Positions 25,872 through 33,246 of a stretch of 35,590 nt of DNA are shown here, in pieces. Both the position numbers and the translations under genes were made by a program. Origin of the DNA: Streptomyces tailanensis (GTDB lineage: Bacteria; Actinomycetota; Actinomycetes; Streptomycetales; Streptomycetaceae). How positions within the stretch are numbered: position 1 is the stretch's first letter; every line of letters starts with the position of its first letter. The stretch lies in assembly GCF_008386495.1 (NCBI RefSeq), contig NZ_VTHJ01000003.1, positions 74,881-110,470 on the forward strand, given 5' to 3'. A model generated the notes under the pieces. The model saw nothing but the letters and a program-made list of their open reading frames with translations. It was not told the DNA's origin and ran no database searches.

Positions 25872-26230
25872 GGCAGCTCCTACCGACGGGTGTGGGGCGG
25901 ACGTTACCGCCGGTATCCCCGAGTTTGAAGATGAACATGCGTCACGTTTTCTGGATCACCTCACCACGGCTCAGGAACAGGTGAGTCCAGGGACAGGTGA
26001 CTGACAGCGTGAACAGGTACTCAGAAGTAGTCGTAAGCAGACAAGAAGAAGTCAGGGGCAGTCAGGCGTAGGCAGGAACGGTCCATGAACGGCTCAGCAG
26101 ACGACTTATGGAGGTCATCGGAAATCGGATGGAGCCGAATCGCGTGTCGATACGTCTATTCGGCGACGTCCCGACGGACGACGCCGAAGTGACCGAAGTA
26201 CAGGTGCAGGTGTGACGGAGGTGCAGGGCG
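25872..26230. promoter_or_regulatory. 359-bp gap with ACAGGT direct repeats
   Basis: This region separates the divergent acylase and a small plus-strand gene. ACAGGTGA occurs at 25977-25984 and 25993-26000, and ACAGGT again at 26013-26018. The stretch 25915-26120 is lower in GC than its surroundings. No gene is seen in it. The repeats may be binding sites for a regulator of either gene. Confidence 0.4.
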
Positions 26231-26833
26231 ATGGCCGGTTTCCGGAGTCTGGCAAGACAGGTGCGCGACCCGAGGTGCGATCTGGCACTGCGGCGATATT
26301 CGCTGCGCAAGTGCCTTGAGAGGTTTGCCCCTTACGGGCATCGGGCGACCTGGGACCACCTGTGCTCCCGGGCCGGGTTCGGTCCGGAGGACCGCAACCC
26401 CGATCCAGCGCGGCTCGTGGCCGCACTGGACGAGTTGGAGGAGGCCCGCTCCGTCTGGCTCGACTATGAAGTGCAGTTCGCGCAGCGCCGCAAGAAGGAG
26501 AAGCACGACGGGCTGCGCAGGCCGGGCAGTGTCGACGACTGGCACCGGCTGACCTGGGGCGGTTTCGGTGTCGCGTGGTGCGACAACCCCAGGGTCCATC
26601 CCAATGAACCACTGGCAGAGGTGCTGCGCCGGCTGATCGCCGCGCTGGAGCGCGAGCCGGGCTCGACCTGCCCGGTGTGCGAGGGCGAGCGCCTCATCTG
26701 GAAGTACGACCTGGCCCATGAACCGTCCTCGGGCCCGGTGTGCACGGAGTGCGGAATCGTGGTGCCACGACCGGTGCTGACATCCGAGGCCCTGGCCGAG
26801 TCCAGGCGCGTACGGATGCTGGTGTCGGCGTAG
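26231..26833 (+). CDS. Unrecognised protein with C-terminal zinc ribbon
   Basis: A 200-residue basic protein. The N-terminal part is rich in Arg and Leu (LARQVRDPRCDLALRRYSLR) with an acidic helix near 65-80. The C-terminal third has CPVC and CTEC pairs about 25 residues apart, a classical zinc-ribbon or rubredoxin-like knuckle. There is no membrane segment or export signal. GGAGGTGCAGGGCG precedes ATG 26231, a good ribosome site. It stands alone. I do not recognise the family; nucleic-acid or protein binding through the ribbon is a guess. Confidence 0.75.
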   Translation: MAGFRSLARQVRDPRCDLALRRYSLRKCLERFAPYGHRATWDHLCSRAGFGPEDRNPDPARLVAALDELEEARSVWLDYEVQFAQRRKKEKHDGLRRPGSVDDWHRLTWGGFGVAWCDNPRVHPNEPLAEVLRRLIAALEREPGSTCPVCEGERLIWKYDLAHEPSSGPVCTECGIVVPRPVLTSEALAESRRVRMLVSA

Positions 26834-26912
26834 CACGGCGGGGGTGCGCCGGGGATGCCGCACCCCCGTGTATGTACGGCAGGACCGAGATGGCCCCTCG
26901 GAACGGCAACCC

Positions 26913-27434
26913 CTAAGGCCGCTTGACGTCCGTGTGGATGGCGAGCTTGAACTCGGCCAGAGTGATCGGCGTGGCCCGCTTGGTGTCCCCCACGCCGCGC
27001 GCCGATATCTTCAGGCCGAGCGGCGTCCCCTTGTGCACGAACATCTGCCACATGTAGGTGCGGTACTGGCCGCCCCGGGTGAGCGCACTGTCCGTGGTGC
27101 CGGTCGAGTCGTACTTCTTCGCTGTCAGGTTCAGCGGGTCGCGTACGAAGCGGGCCCGGTACTCGTGCGTCTGGGGGTCCGCCTCCCAGAACACCATCGC
27201 GGACAGCACACCCCAGCCGTCGCGGCTCGGCCAGATGAGCCCGGAGCGCGGGTCGGGGAACTTCGACGCGGTGTCGCCGCCGTGCGCCGGATCGTGCATC
27301 TTCCAGGGGTCGTACGACTCCTCGGACTTGGCGTAGGGGAAGCGCACCAGGTGGTAGCCGTCCGAGTCGTACGTGAGCTTCTGGCTCCCCGAGTGCGCCC
27401 GCTCCCACTTCAGCGAACAGATGACGACGCTCAA
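26913..27434 (-). CDS. Unrecognised soluble protein, TTG start
   Basis: A 173-residue protein rich in aromatic residues (WKMHDPAHGGDTASKFPDPR, GWGVLSAMVFWEADP, YRTYMWQMFVHKG), which suggests a compact beta-rich fold. There is no signal peptide or membrane helix. The first codon appears to be TTG 27434, supported by GGGAGGAGG five bases upstream; no ATG or GTG fits better. I do not recognise the family. It is flanked by the unrelated zinc-ribbon gene (convergent) and the broken gene upstream on the same strand. Confidence 0.7.
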   Translation of the reverse strand: MSVVICSLKWERAHSGSQKLTYDSDGYHLVRFPYAKSEESYDPWKMHDPAHGGDTASKFPDPRSGLIWPSRDGWGVLSAMVFWEADPQTHEYRARFVRDPLNLTAKKYDSTGTTDSALTRGGQYRTYMWQMFVHKGTPLGLKISARGVGDTKRATPITLAEFKLAIHTDVKRP

Positions 27435-27532
27435 CGACGCCTCCTCCCTCGTCGGAGGGTGCGCGACGCCTCCCCCTCTGTGTACATGACACTTTATCGA
27501 CGAAAGCGGTTGCCCCGATGGTTCCCTGATGT

Positions 27533-28275
27533 TCAGTACATGCGGTCCCAGCGCTCCGGGACGGGGACGGCGAGGAGGCCGACCCGGAGGGCGAGGCCGT
27601 AGTCCCGGGCCTCCAGCCGGGCGAGGCCCTCTTCGGCGAGCCAGGTCTGCAGTGCCCGTATGTCGGAGTCCGTGGCGTCGTCGTACCAGCAGAACGGCGA
27701 CTGGTCGGAGAGCAGGTCGTCCAGCCAGCGCTCCACGCAGCTAAGGAGATGTACGTCGGCGACGGGGCCCGAGCGCCAGCGGTCGAGCAACGGGGTCATG
27801 GAGCCGAGGATGGCGGCGCAGGTCTCGAAGACGTCCTGGATCGGATACGGCGACTCGGGCATCGTCAGGACGCCCTCCCACCAGGCGTTCACGAACGACT
27901 CCACGGCGGCGGCCTGTTCGGCGGGCCACGACCGCCAGTCCACCACGCTCAGACCATGGGTTCCGCAGCCGAACCTTTCCAGCGTGCCGTCGACCATCGC
28001 CCGCGCTCCCTGCGGCAGCAGGCGGCGCATCGCGGCGGCGTGGTCGTGGGTGGGGGTCCCCCCGGTTCGAGCGAAGTCGAGAACTGGGGGAGGTTGGACA
28101 CCTCGTAGAGGTACCTGTCCAGCACGTCCGGGGGCACTCGCGTGTACGGCGTGCGGAGATACGCGGTCTCCTCCGGCGCGTGGCAGAGCCGGCATCCGGT
28201 CTCGCCGGGGCTCGCGAAGCCGTTGAAGACCGTGTCGATATCGGCAAGGGCGGCGGCGAGGGCCGGTGAGCGCAT
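27533..28275 (-). pseudogene. Conserved hypothetical gene broken by a 35-bp insertion
   Basis: The natural start is ATG 28275, after AGGA. From there one frame encodes the beginning of the protein with a cysteine pair (GCRLCHAPEE) and YLYEVSNLP. A second frame carries the rest from HDHAAAMRRLLPQG to the stop at 27533. The jump lies at 28051-28092, where a dispersed palindromic element sits. Removing 35 bases joins NLP directly to THDHAAAM and restores one protein of about 235 residues. The gene is therefore probably inactive, unless the downstream part is translated from an internal start. The family is not recognised; the cysteine pair could bind metal. Confidence 0.8.
28051..28092. mobile_element. 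Small palindromic insertion element, copy 1 (frame-breaking)
   Basis: A 42-bp unit begins TGGGGGTCCCCCCGG and ends ACTGGGGGAG, with TTCGAGCGAAGTCGA in the middle. It matches, with a few differences, the unit at 34328-34368 on the other strand. Its ends are GGGGGT and a matching run of Gs, and it encodes nothing. It behaves like a tiny non-autonomous repeat. Exact borders are uncertain because the flanks are C-rich. Confidence 0.65.
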
Positions 28276-28441
28276 GGGTCGATCCTGTCGAGACTCCGGC
28301 CCGGGCGCGCCTTTCGGTGGCCCCCAGCCGAAGATCGCGACCCTACCAGTCGCAAATTCCCTCGCTCCAGCCCTTTCCCGTACGGACAGTTGGGGGCGAT
28401 GAAACAGCCCTGAGGAAACCCAGGAACCGAGGAGAACCCCG
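28276..28441. promoter_or_regulatory. Divergent gap before the RNA ligase
   Basis: These 166 bases separate the broken gene from the RNA ligase. A short inverted pair GCGACC/GGTCGC-type lies near 28337-28356. No clear promoter boxes or terminator are seen. A GGAGAAC ribosome site precedes the ligase ATG. Confidence 0.3.
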
Positions 28442-29518
28442 ATGTCGACGCTGCGCGTCACCGCCGAAGTGCTGACGATCCACGAACATCCGGGCGCCGA
28501 CGCGCTGGAACTGGCCCAGGTGGGCCTGTACCGGGCCGTCGTGGCCAAGGGCGTCTACCGCACCGGTGACACCGCCGTATACATCCCGGAGCAGTCCGTG
28601 CTCCCGGCGGAGCTGGTCGAGGAGCTGGGGCTGACCGGCCGGCTGGCGGGCGGCAAGTCGGACCGGGTGAAGGCGGTACGGCTGCGGGGCGAGCTGTCGC
28701 AGGGCATCGTGTGCCGCCCGCAGGCGCTGGCGGACGTGGATCTGACGGCGGCCGTCGCCGAGGGCACCGACTTCGCGGAGCGGCTCGGCATCGTCAAGTG
28801 GGTGCCGCCGATCCCGCCCACGATGAGCGGCGAGGTCGAGTCGGCGCCGGATCTGCTGCCCTGGGTCGACATCGAGAACATCCAGCGCTACCCGGACATC
28901 TTCACCCCCGGCGAGCCGGTCGTCCTCACCGAGAAGCTGCATGGTTCGGCCTGCCTGGTGACGTACTTCGCCGAGGACGGCCGCGTCCAGGTCTCCTCGA
29001 AGGGCTTCGGCTCGAAGTCCCTCGCGCTGAAGGAGGACCCGCGCAATCTGTACTGGCGCGCCGTCCACGGCCACAAGGTCGCCGAGATCGCGTCCCGGCT
29101 CGCCGAGCGGCTCGGGGCACGCCGGGTCGGTCTCTTCGGCGAGGTCTACGGCGCCGGGGTGCAGGACCTGACGTACGGCGCCGACGGCCGCCGCGACACC
29201 CTCGGCTACGCGGTGTTCGACGTGTCGGCGGAGATCGACGGCCGGGTCCGCTGGCTGGACTCGGCGGAGCTGGACGGCCTGCTCGACGGTGAACTGCCCC
29301 TCGTCCCGAGGCTGTACGAAGGCCCGTACGACGTCGACCGGGTGCTGGCGGTGGCCACGGGCCGGGAGACGGTCTCCGGGCGCGACCTGCATCTGCGGGA
29401 GGGTGTGGTGATCCGCCCGGCCGTCGAGCGGTACAGCCCGGTGACCGGCGGGCGGGCCATCGCGAAGGCGGTCAGCCCGGCGTATCTGACCCGCAAGGGC
29501 GGCACCGAGTTCGAGTGA
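28442..29518 (+). CDS. RNA ligase of the Deinococcus DraRnl (Rnl5) type
   Basis: A 358-residue ATP-dependent ligase that should seal 3'-OH/5'-phosphate nicks in RNA. The N-terminal 130 residues form an OB-like module (VTAEVLTIHEHPGADALELA) found in DraRnl, followed by the nucleotidyltransferase domain. Motif I is EKLHGSA with Lys165 as the adenylated residue, the same number I recall for DraRnl. Motif III is VGLFGEVYG, motif IV EGVVIRP and motif V AIAKAVSPAYL; motif IIIa is present around YAVFDV. There is no C-terminal DNA-ligase domain. ATG 28442 follows GGAGAAC. It is transcribed alone, divergent from the broken hypothetical gene. A repair role is known for the family but unproven here. Confidence 0.93.
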   Translation: MSTLRVTAEVLTIHEHPGADALELAQVGLYRAVVAKGVYRTGDTAVYIPEQSVLPAELVEELGLTGRLAGGKSDRVKAVRLRGELSQGIVCRPQALADVDLTAAVAEGTDFAERLGIVKWVPPIPPTMSGEVESAPDLLPWVDIENIQRYPDIFTPGEPVVLTEKLHGSACLVTYFAEDGRVQVSSKGFGSKSLALKEDPRNLYWRAVHGHKVAEIASRLAERLGARRVGLFGEVYGAGVQDLTYGADGRRDTLGYAVFDVSAEIDGRVRWLDSAELDGLLDGELPLVPRLYEGPYDVDRVLAVATGRETVSGRDLHLREGVVIRPAVERYSPVTGGRAIAKAVSPAYLTRKGGTEFE

Positions 29519-29550
29519 GAGCGCTGCCCCGCACGGGATCGGTGAGAGCC

Positions 29551-29580
29551 CCCCACGGGATCTTCGGGGGACCCGTGGGG
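29551..29580. terminator. Terminator after the RNA ligase
   Basis: CCCCACGGG (29551-29559) pairs with CCCGTGGGG (29572-29580) around a 12-base loop. Confidence 0.6.
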
Positions 29581-29584
29581 CCGG

Positions 29585-29625
29585 GGAGCCCGGGAACTGC
29601 CGTTCAACGGCAGTTCCCGGGCTCC
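29585..29625. terminator. Strong hairpin overlapping the soxR stop codon
   Basis: A 20-bp stem (29585-29604 with 29606-29625) leaves a single-base loop at 29605. The right arm encodes the last residues of SoxR and the loop is part of its stop codon. It likely serves as a shared terminator for the convergent RNA ligase and soxR genes. Confidence 0.75.
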
Positions 29626-30137
29626 TCCTGTTCGGCCGTACGCGGCGACGGCTGCCGTGACTCCTGCCGTACGCCGGGGGCACGGCGCTCGACCATGAGG
29701 CGGGAGCCGCTCTGCCGTTCGCCGAAGACGTCGTCGGGGTTGGACAGCACGCAGGTGTCCAGGGACAGACAGCCGCAGCCGATGCAGTCGGTGAGGTGGT
29801 CGCGCAGCCGGTTGAGCTGCTTGATCCGCTCGTCCAGCTCGGATCGCCAGGCCTCGGAGAGGTGGGCCCAGTCCTCATGGGTGGGTGTGCGCTCCTCGGG
29901 CAGTTCGGCGAGCGCCTCGCGGATCGTGGCGAGCGGGATGCCGACGCGCTGCGCGGCCCGTACGAAGGCGACGCGGCGCAGGATGTCACGGCTGTAGCGG
30001 CGCTGGTTGCCCGTGGTGCGGCGGCTGCTGATCAGCCCCTTGGACTCGTAGAAGTGCAGGGCGGAGACGGCGGCACCGCTACGGGCGGACAGCTGGCCGA
30101 CGGTCAACTCGTGGATCTTCTCAGGAATCTGCGGCAC
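29604..30137 (-). CDS. soxR: Redox-sensitive transcriptional activator SoxR
   Basis: A 177-residue MerR-family activator. The winged helix (LTVGQLSARSGAAVSALHFY) is followed by a long dimerisation helix and the [2Fe-2S] cysteines C118-x2-C121-x-C123-x5-C129 in DCIGCGCLSLDTC. In streptomycetes SoxR senses redox-active secondary metabolites such as actinorhodin rather than superoxide. GTG 30137 gives the start MPQIPEK known for S. coelicolor SoxR; more upstream GTGs (30155, 30194) are less likely. Its C-terminus (RTAEQEEPGNCR) is encoded by a terminator arm and is probably not conserved. I saw no SoxR-box target in this window. Confidence 0.95.
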   Translation of the reverse strand: MPQIPEKIHELTVGQLSARSGAAVSALHFYESKGLISSRRTTGNQRRYSRDILRRVAFVRAAQRVGIPLATIREALAELPEERTPTHEDWAHLSEAWRSELDERIKQLNRLRDHLTDCIGCGCLSLDTCVLSNPDDVFGERQSGSRLMVERRAPGVRQESRQPSPRTAEQEEPGNCR

Positions 30138-30203
30138 CCCTCCGACCCTACCCACACCGGGTGGGGTCGCGGTCCGTTGACAGGAGCCGCGCACCCGACC
30201 ATG

Positions 30204-30219
30204 CTAAGCAGTTGCTTAG
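30204..30219. promoter_or_regulatory. TetR-like palindromic operator ahead of maoC
   Basis: CTAAGCA (30204-30210) and TGCTTAG (30213-30219) form a perfect 7-bp inverted repeat around GT. It lies 50 bp before the maoC-like start. The TetR gene promoter at 33192-33207 holds a related sequence sharing the GCTTAG half. Confidence 0.55.
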
Positions 30220-30230
30220 ACCTTGATGCG

Positions 30231-30262
30231 CGGGATATACGGGATACGGGATATACGGGAGG
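30231..30262 (+). repeat. Two tandem 16-bp repeats in the maoC leader
   Basis: CGGGATATACGGGATA (30231-30246) is followed directly by CGGGATATACGGGAGG (30247-30262), matching at 14 of 16 positions. The second copy supplies the ribosome site GGGAGG before the ATG. Confidence 0.85.
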
Positions 30263-30269
30263 CCGGGAC

Positions 30270-30731
30270 ATGGCAGAGCCGAGGATCTTCACGTCCGCCG
30301 ATGAGCTGAAGGCGGCGGTGGGCGAGCAGCTGGGACACAGCGACTGGCTGGAGATCGACCAGAAGCGGATCGATCTCTTCGCCGAGGCGACCGGTGACCA
30401 CCAGTGGATCCATGTCGACCCCGAGAAGGCGGCGGCCGGCCCCTTCGGCACGACCATCGCCCACGGCTATCTGACCCTCTCCCTGCTGCCGCTCCTGGTC
30501 CCCCAGGTGCTCAAGGTCGACAACGTCAAGATGGGCGTCAACTACGGCACCAACAAGGTCCGCTTCCCCGCTCCGGTGCCGGTGGGCTCACGCCTGCGCG
30601 CCACGGCGACGCTCCAGGACGTCACGGAGGCCGGCGGCGGGGTGCAGGTCACGGCCGCGGTGGTCGTGGAGCGCGAGGGCGGGGAGAAGCCGGTGTGCGT
30701 GGCGGAGTCGGTGTCCCGGTACTACTTCTGA
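30270..30731 (+). CDS. MaoC-family (R)-hydratase
   Basis: A 153-residue hot-dog fold protein that should hydrate enoyl-CoA to (R)-3-hydroxyacyl-CoA. The catalytic loop is FAEATGDHQWIHVDPEKAAAGPFGTTIAHGYLTLSL, with the Asp-x-x-x-x-His pair (D of GDHQWIH) and the AHG turn of the family. It resembles the NodN-like stand-alone MaoC proteins of actinobacteria. ATG 30270 follows GGGAGGCC. A TetR-like palindrome and a tandem repeat lie upstream. The terminator after it separates it from the convergent deacetylase gene. Confidence 0.93.
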   Translation: MAEPRIFTSADELKAAVGEQLGHSDWLEIDQKRIDLFAEATGDHQWIHVDPEKAAAGPFGTTIAHGYLTLSLLPLLVPQVLKVDNVKMGVNYGTNKVRFPAPVPVGSRLRATATLQDVTEAGGGVQVTAAVVVEREGGEKPVCVAESVSRYYF

Positions 30732-30748
30732 GCGTCTCGGTACGGGGT

Positions 30749-30779
30749 GTGGCGCGGGCCACCGTGGGCGCCGCGCCAC
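30749..30779. terminator. Bidirectional terminator between maoC and CE4 genes
   Basis: GTGGCGCGG (30749-30757) pairs perfectly with CCGCGCCAC (30771-30779) around a 13-base loop between convergent genes. Confidence 0.65.
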
Positions 30780-30796
30780 GGGTGCGTGTTCCCTGG

Positions 30797-31531
30797 TCAG
30801 GGCTTGGGCATCGGTGCGGCCGACACCGTGGTCGGGGCCACCGCGCGGCCCGTTTGAGGGGAGATCATCCCGGCGCACAGGCCGCGACTCGCCAGCCCCT
30901 GAGCCATGCGCGGGATCGCCGCGCGGGCGTTGGCCGACCAGTCGTGCATGAGCATGATCTGACCGTTGGTGAGCCGGGCGGCGGCCTGCACGATCGCGTT
31001 CGTACTGGCGCCGTTCCAGTCCTGCGAGTCGACGTCCCAGATGATCTGAGTCAGTCCGTACTTCGCCGCGACCGTCTTCACCGTCGCGTTGGTCTCACCG
31101 TACGGCGGACGGAAGAGTCTCGGAGTGCCGCCGCCCGCGCCCGCGATGGCCTGCTGGGTCCGGGCGATCTCCGAGTCGATCTGCGACTGGCTCAACTGGG
31201 TCAGGTGCGGATGGGTGTAGCTGTGGTTGCCGACCCACATCCCGGCGCTGACCTGGGCCCGGACCAGGGACGGGTTGGCGGCGGCGTACTGGCCCTGGTT
31301 GAACATCGTGGCCCGCAGCCCGTTCTGCTTCAGCGAGTCGAGCAGGCTTGAGGTGGTGCTGCCCGGGCCGTCGTCGAAGGTGAGCCCGACGTAGCCGTTG
31401 CAGGCGGCGGCATGGGGCGGGGCTCCCGCGGCGGGGATGAGCGTGAGGGCGACGGTGCTCGCGGCGGCCACCGCGACGACCGCCGACCTCACGCCCGGGG
31501 CACGGATCGAGTAGCGCTGTGTGGCCCTCAT
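30797..31531 (-). CDS. CE4 polysaccharide deacetylase, likely acetyl-xylan esterase
   Basis: A 244-residue secreted enzyme. Residues 1-42 are an export signal (RSAVVAVAAASTVALTLIPAAG). NodB motifs are GLTFDDGP (catalytic and metal aspartates), NHSYTHPHLT (metal histidines), RPPYGETN, DVDSQDW and LMHDW. There is no carbohydrate-binding module. It starts 2 bp after the GH11 xylanase stop, so the two are coupled. The same order, xylanase then CE4 acetyl-xylan esterase, is known from the xlnB-axeA operon of S. lividans, where deacetylation opens xylan to the xylanase. Confidence 0.93.
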   Translation of the reverse strand: MRATQRYSIRAPGVRSAVVAVAAASTVALTLIPAAGAPPHAAACNGYVGLTFDDGPGSTTSSLLDSLKQNGLRATMFNQGQYAAANPSLVRAQVSAGMWVGNHSYTHPHLTQLSQSQIDSEIARTQQAIAGAGGGTPRLFRPPYGETNATVKTVAAKYGLTQIIWDVDSQDWNGASTNAIVQAAARLTNGQIMLMHDWSANARAAIPRMAQGLASRGLCAGMISPQTGRAVAPTTVSAAPMPKP

Positions 31532-31533
31532 GG

Positions 31534-32220
31534 CTAGCGCACCGTGATGTTGGAGTTGCCGCTGCTGCGATAGCCCTCGGTCGCCATGATCATGTAGTAG
31601 CGGAAGCTGCCGAGGGGCATTCCGGCGCGGGCCCAGGCGTCGAAGTGGTTGCCGCTGGTGATGGTTCCGCCCGTCCGCTTCGAATGGCGGACGCTCCAGT
31701 ACTGGTCGAAGGTCTTGGTGCCCTCGACGGACGGGGCGTTGTACCGCGTCGTCTTGTAGATGTCGTACGTACCGCCGTCGCTGGTGACGGTGCCCTTGTA
31801 CGTTCCCGTGGGCCGGTAGGTGCCCCAGTTGTCGACGATGTAGTACTCGATGAGCGGGCTCGACGTCCAGCCGTAGAGCGTCAGGTAGGCGTTGCCGGAC
31901 GGGTTGAAGGAGCCCGAGTAGGTCACGGTCCTGCGTGATCCGGTGCTCCAGCCCTTGCCGCACACGAAGTTGCCGGTGTTGCTCCAGGAGGTCCGGTAGT
32001 TGCCGCCGGAGGCCAGGGTCATGGAGACCGTTCCCGGTGCGTCGGTCCAGAACGAGTAGTAGTAGCCGTTGTTGGTGCCGGTCTGGTTGGTCGTGACGAC
32101 GGTGTCGGCGTGTGCGGTACCGGGAAGGGCCACCGCGGTCGCGGCGGCCACCGCGGTCGTACAGACACCGGTGACGAACAGCCTGCGGGTCGGCGAGCCG
32201 GGTGCGGGTGCGTCGGTCAT
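31534..32220 (-). CDS. GH11 endo-1,4-beta-xylanase
   Basis: A 228-residue secreted beta-jelly-roll xylanase. A twin-arginine signal ([20 protein letters not shown]) ends near AHA-DT at residue 39. The catalytic pair is Glu125 in [10 protein letters not shown] (nucleophile) and Glu215 in [10 protein letters not shown] (acid/base). The thumb region is near [19 protein letters not shown]. There is no linker or carbohydrate-binding module, unlike S. lividans XlnB. ATG 32220 follows GAGGGGGAAG. It is followed at 2 bp by the CE4 enzyme, and a xylanase-type palindrome lies upstream. Confidence 0.96.
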   Translation of the reverse strand: MTDAPAPGSPTRRLFVTGVCTTAVAAATAVALPGTAHADTVVTTNQTGTNNGYYYSFWTDAPGTVSMTLASGGNYRTSWSNTGNFVCGKGWSTGSRRTVTYSGSFNPSGNAYLTLYGWTSSPLIEYYIVDNWGTYRPTGTYKGTVTSDGGTYDIYKTTRYNAPSVEGTKTFDQYWSVRHSKRTGGTITSGNHFDAWARAGMPLGSFRYYMIMATEGYRSSGNSNITVR

Positions 32221-32268
32221 GGGCGTGCTTCCCCCTCGTCCTCGTGAGGTCGTGCCCTGTCAACGGGG

Positions 32269-32297
32269 AGTGTTGACCTGCCCCTGTCAACTGTCAA
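32269..32297 (-). promoter_or_regulatory. Possible xylanase promoter
   Basis: On the minus strand TTGACA (32297-32292) is followed 17 bases later by AACACT (32274-32269). Several GTCAAC/GTTGAC half-sites (32259-32264, 32272-32277, 32286-32291) surround it. Confidence 0.4.
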
Positions 32298-32298
32298 T

Positions 32299-32326
32299 AG
32301 TTTCGGCGCGGGAACCGAAACTTTCG
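32299..32326. promoter_or_regulatory. Xylanase-type regulatory palindrome (CGAAACTTTCG)
   Basis: CGAAACTTTCG (32316-32326) is a perfect palindrome about its central base, the pattern described upstream of Streptomyces xylanase genes. It overlaps a second inverted repeat, AGTTTCGG (32299-32306) with CCGAAACT (32315-32322). The pair sits just upstream of the likely xylanase -35 box and is a good LacI-type repressor target. The 297-bp gap 32221-32517 holds no gene. Confidence 0.65.
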
Positions 32327-32517
32327 ATCATGGGGGAGATCCACAAGGAGATAACAAGGACGCATATCGCCAGCTCACTGCGTACACTTGGCGATTCAGA
32401 CCAATCCGACCACGGCATGCGCCGATGAGGCATCGAAGGGCCGTTACGCTACTTTCTTCGAATGTTTCGAAGTCTGTCCCGATCATGTCGGGCGACGCCC
32501 CGCCGAGGCCGAGAGCC

Positions 32518-33144
32518 CTACTTCTTTGCTCCCACCATCCGCAGCACCAGGTCCGCATACAGGGCGCCGACCTGGTCGGGGGTGCGGGGACCGCCCGCGT
32601 TGAACCAGCGGGCCACGTCGATGCAGAGGGAGAGGACGGCGATGGTGGTGCCCTTGACGTCGGGGACGTCGAAGTCTCCGGTGGCGACGCCGTCCTCGAT
32701 GATGCCGCGCACGGCCGCCTCGTTCTGGCGGCGCAGGGTGACGATCTCGGCGCGCGCGTCGGGGCTGAGGGCGTCGAGTTCGTACTGGACTACGCGGGCG
32801 ACCGTGTGCTGGCCGGCGTGCCAGCGGACGAAGGAGCGTACGGCCTCGGCGAGGCGGTCGGCCGGGCTGCCCTCGGAGTCGGCGGCGGTGCGCAGCACGT
32901 CGAGGGCCTTCTCGTGGCCGATGCGGCTGATCCGGTGGAGCAGCTCTTCCTTGGTCTTGTAGTGGATGTAGAGCGCGGCCGGGCTCATGCCCGCGCGGCC
33001 GGCGATGTCGCGGGTCGTCGTCGCGTGGTAGCCGCGCTCGGCGAAGGCCTCCACGGCGGCCACCAGCAGCCGCCGGGCCGCGTCCGGGTTCACCTCGCCC
33101 CACGGCTGCGGCTCGCCGCCGGCTGTCTCCTCCGCCGTACTCAT
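32518..33144 (-). CDS. TetR-family regulator
   Basis: A 208-residue regulator. The DNA-binding domain (about 25-75) includes AFAERGYHATTTRDIAGRAG and MSPAALYIHYKTKEELLHRI. The C-terminal region (VVQYELDALSPDARAEIVTL) matches TetR proteins controlling fatty-acid degradation in actinobacteria. I take ATG 33144, with GAAGGGG upstream; ATG 33165 lacks a ribosome site. An inverted repeat at its promoter suggests self-regulation, and a related site precedes the maoC gene. The downstream neighbour on the same strand is the xylanase operon, but the 297-bp gap and xylanase palindrome argue against a link. Confidence 0.9.
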   Translation of the reverse strand: MSTAEETAGGEPQPWGEVNPDAARRLLVAAVEAFAERGYHATTTRDIAGRAGMSPAALYIHYKTKEELLHRISRIGHEKALDVLRTAADSEGSPADRLAEAVRSFVRWHAGQHTVARVVQYELDALSPDARAEIVTLRRQNEAAVRGIIEDGVATGDFDVPDVKGTTIAVLSLCIDVARWFNAGGPRTPDQVGALYADLVLRMVGAKK

Positions 33145-33191
33145 CGCTCGTTCGCCCCTTCCCATGGCTGAGTACCACCATACCGTCGAGG

Positions 33192-33207
33192 GTGAGCGAG
33201 CGCTTAG
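33192..33207. promoter_or_regulatory. Candidate operator of the TetR at 32518-33144
   Basis: GTGAGCGAGCGCTTAG contains AGCG...CGCT symmetry and lies about 48 bp before the TetR start. It matches 10 of 16 bases of the maoC site at 30204-30219. Confidence 0.45.
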
Positions 33208-33246
33208 AGTGCCCGCTCAGGGCGGTACGGGACGTACGGGACGGGG

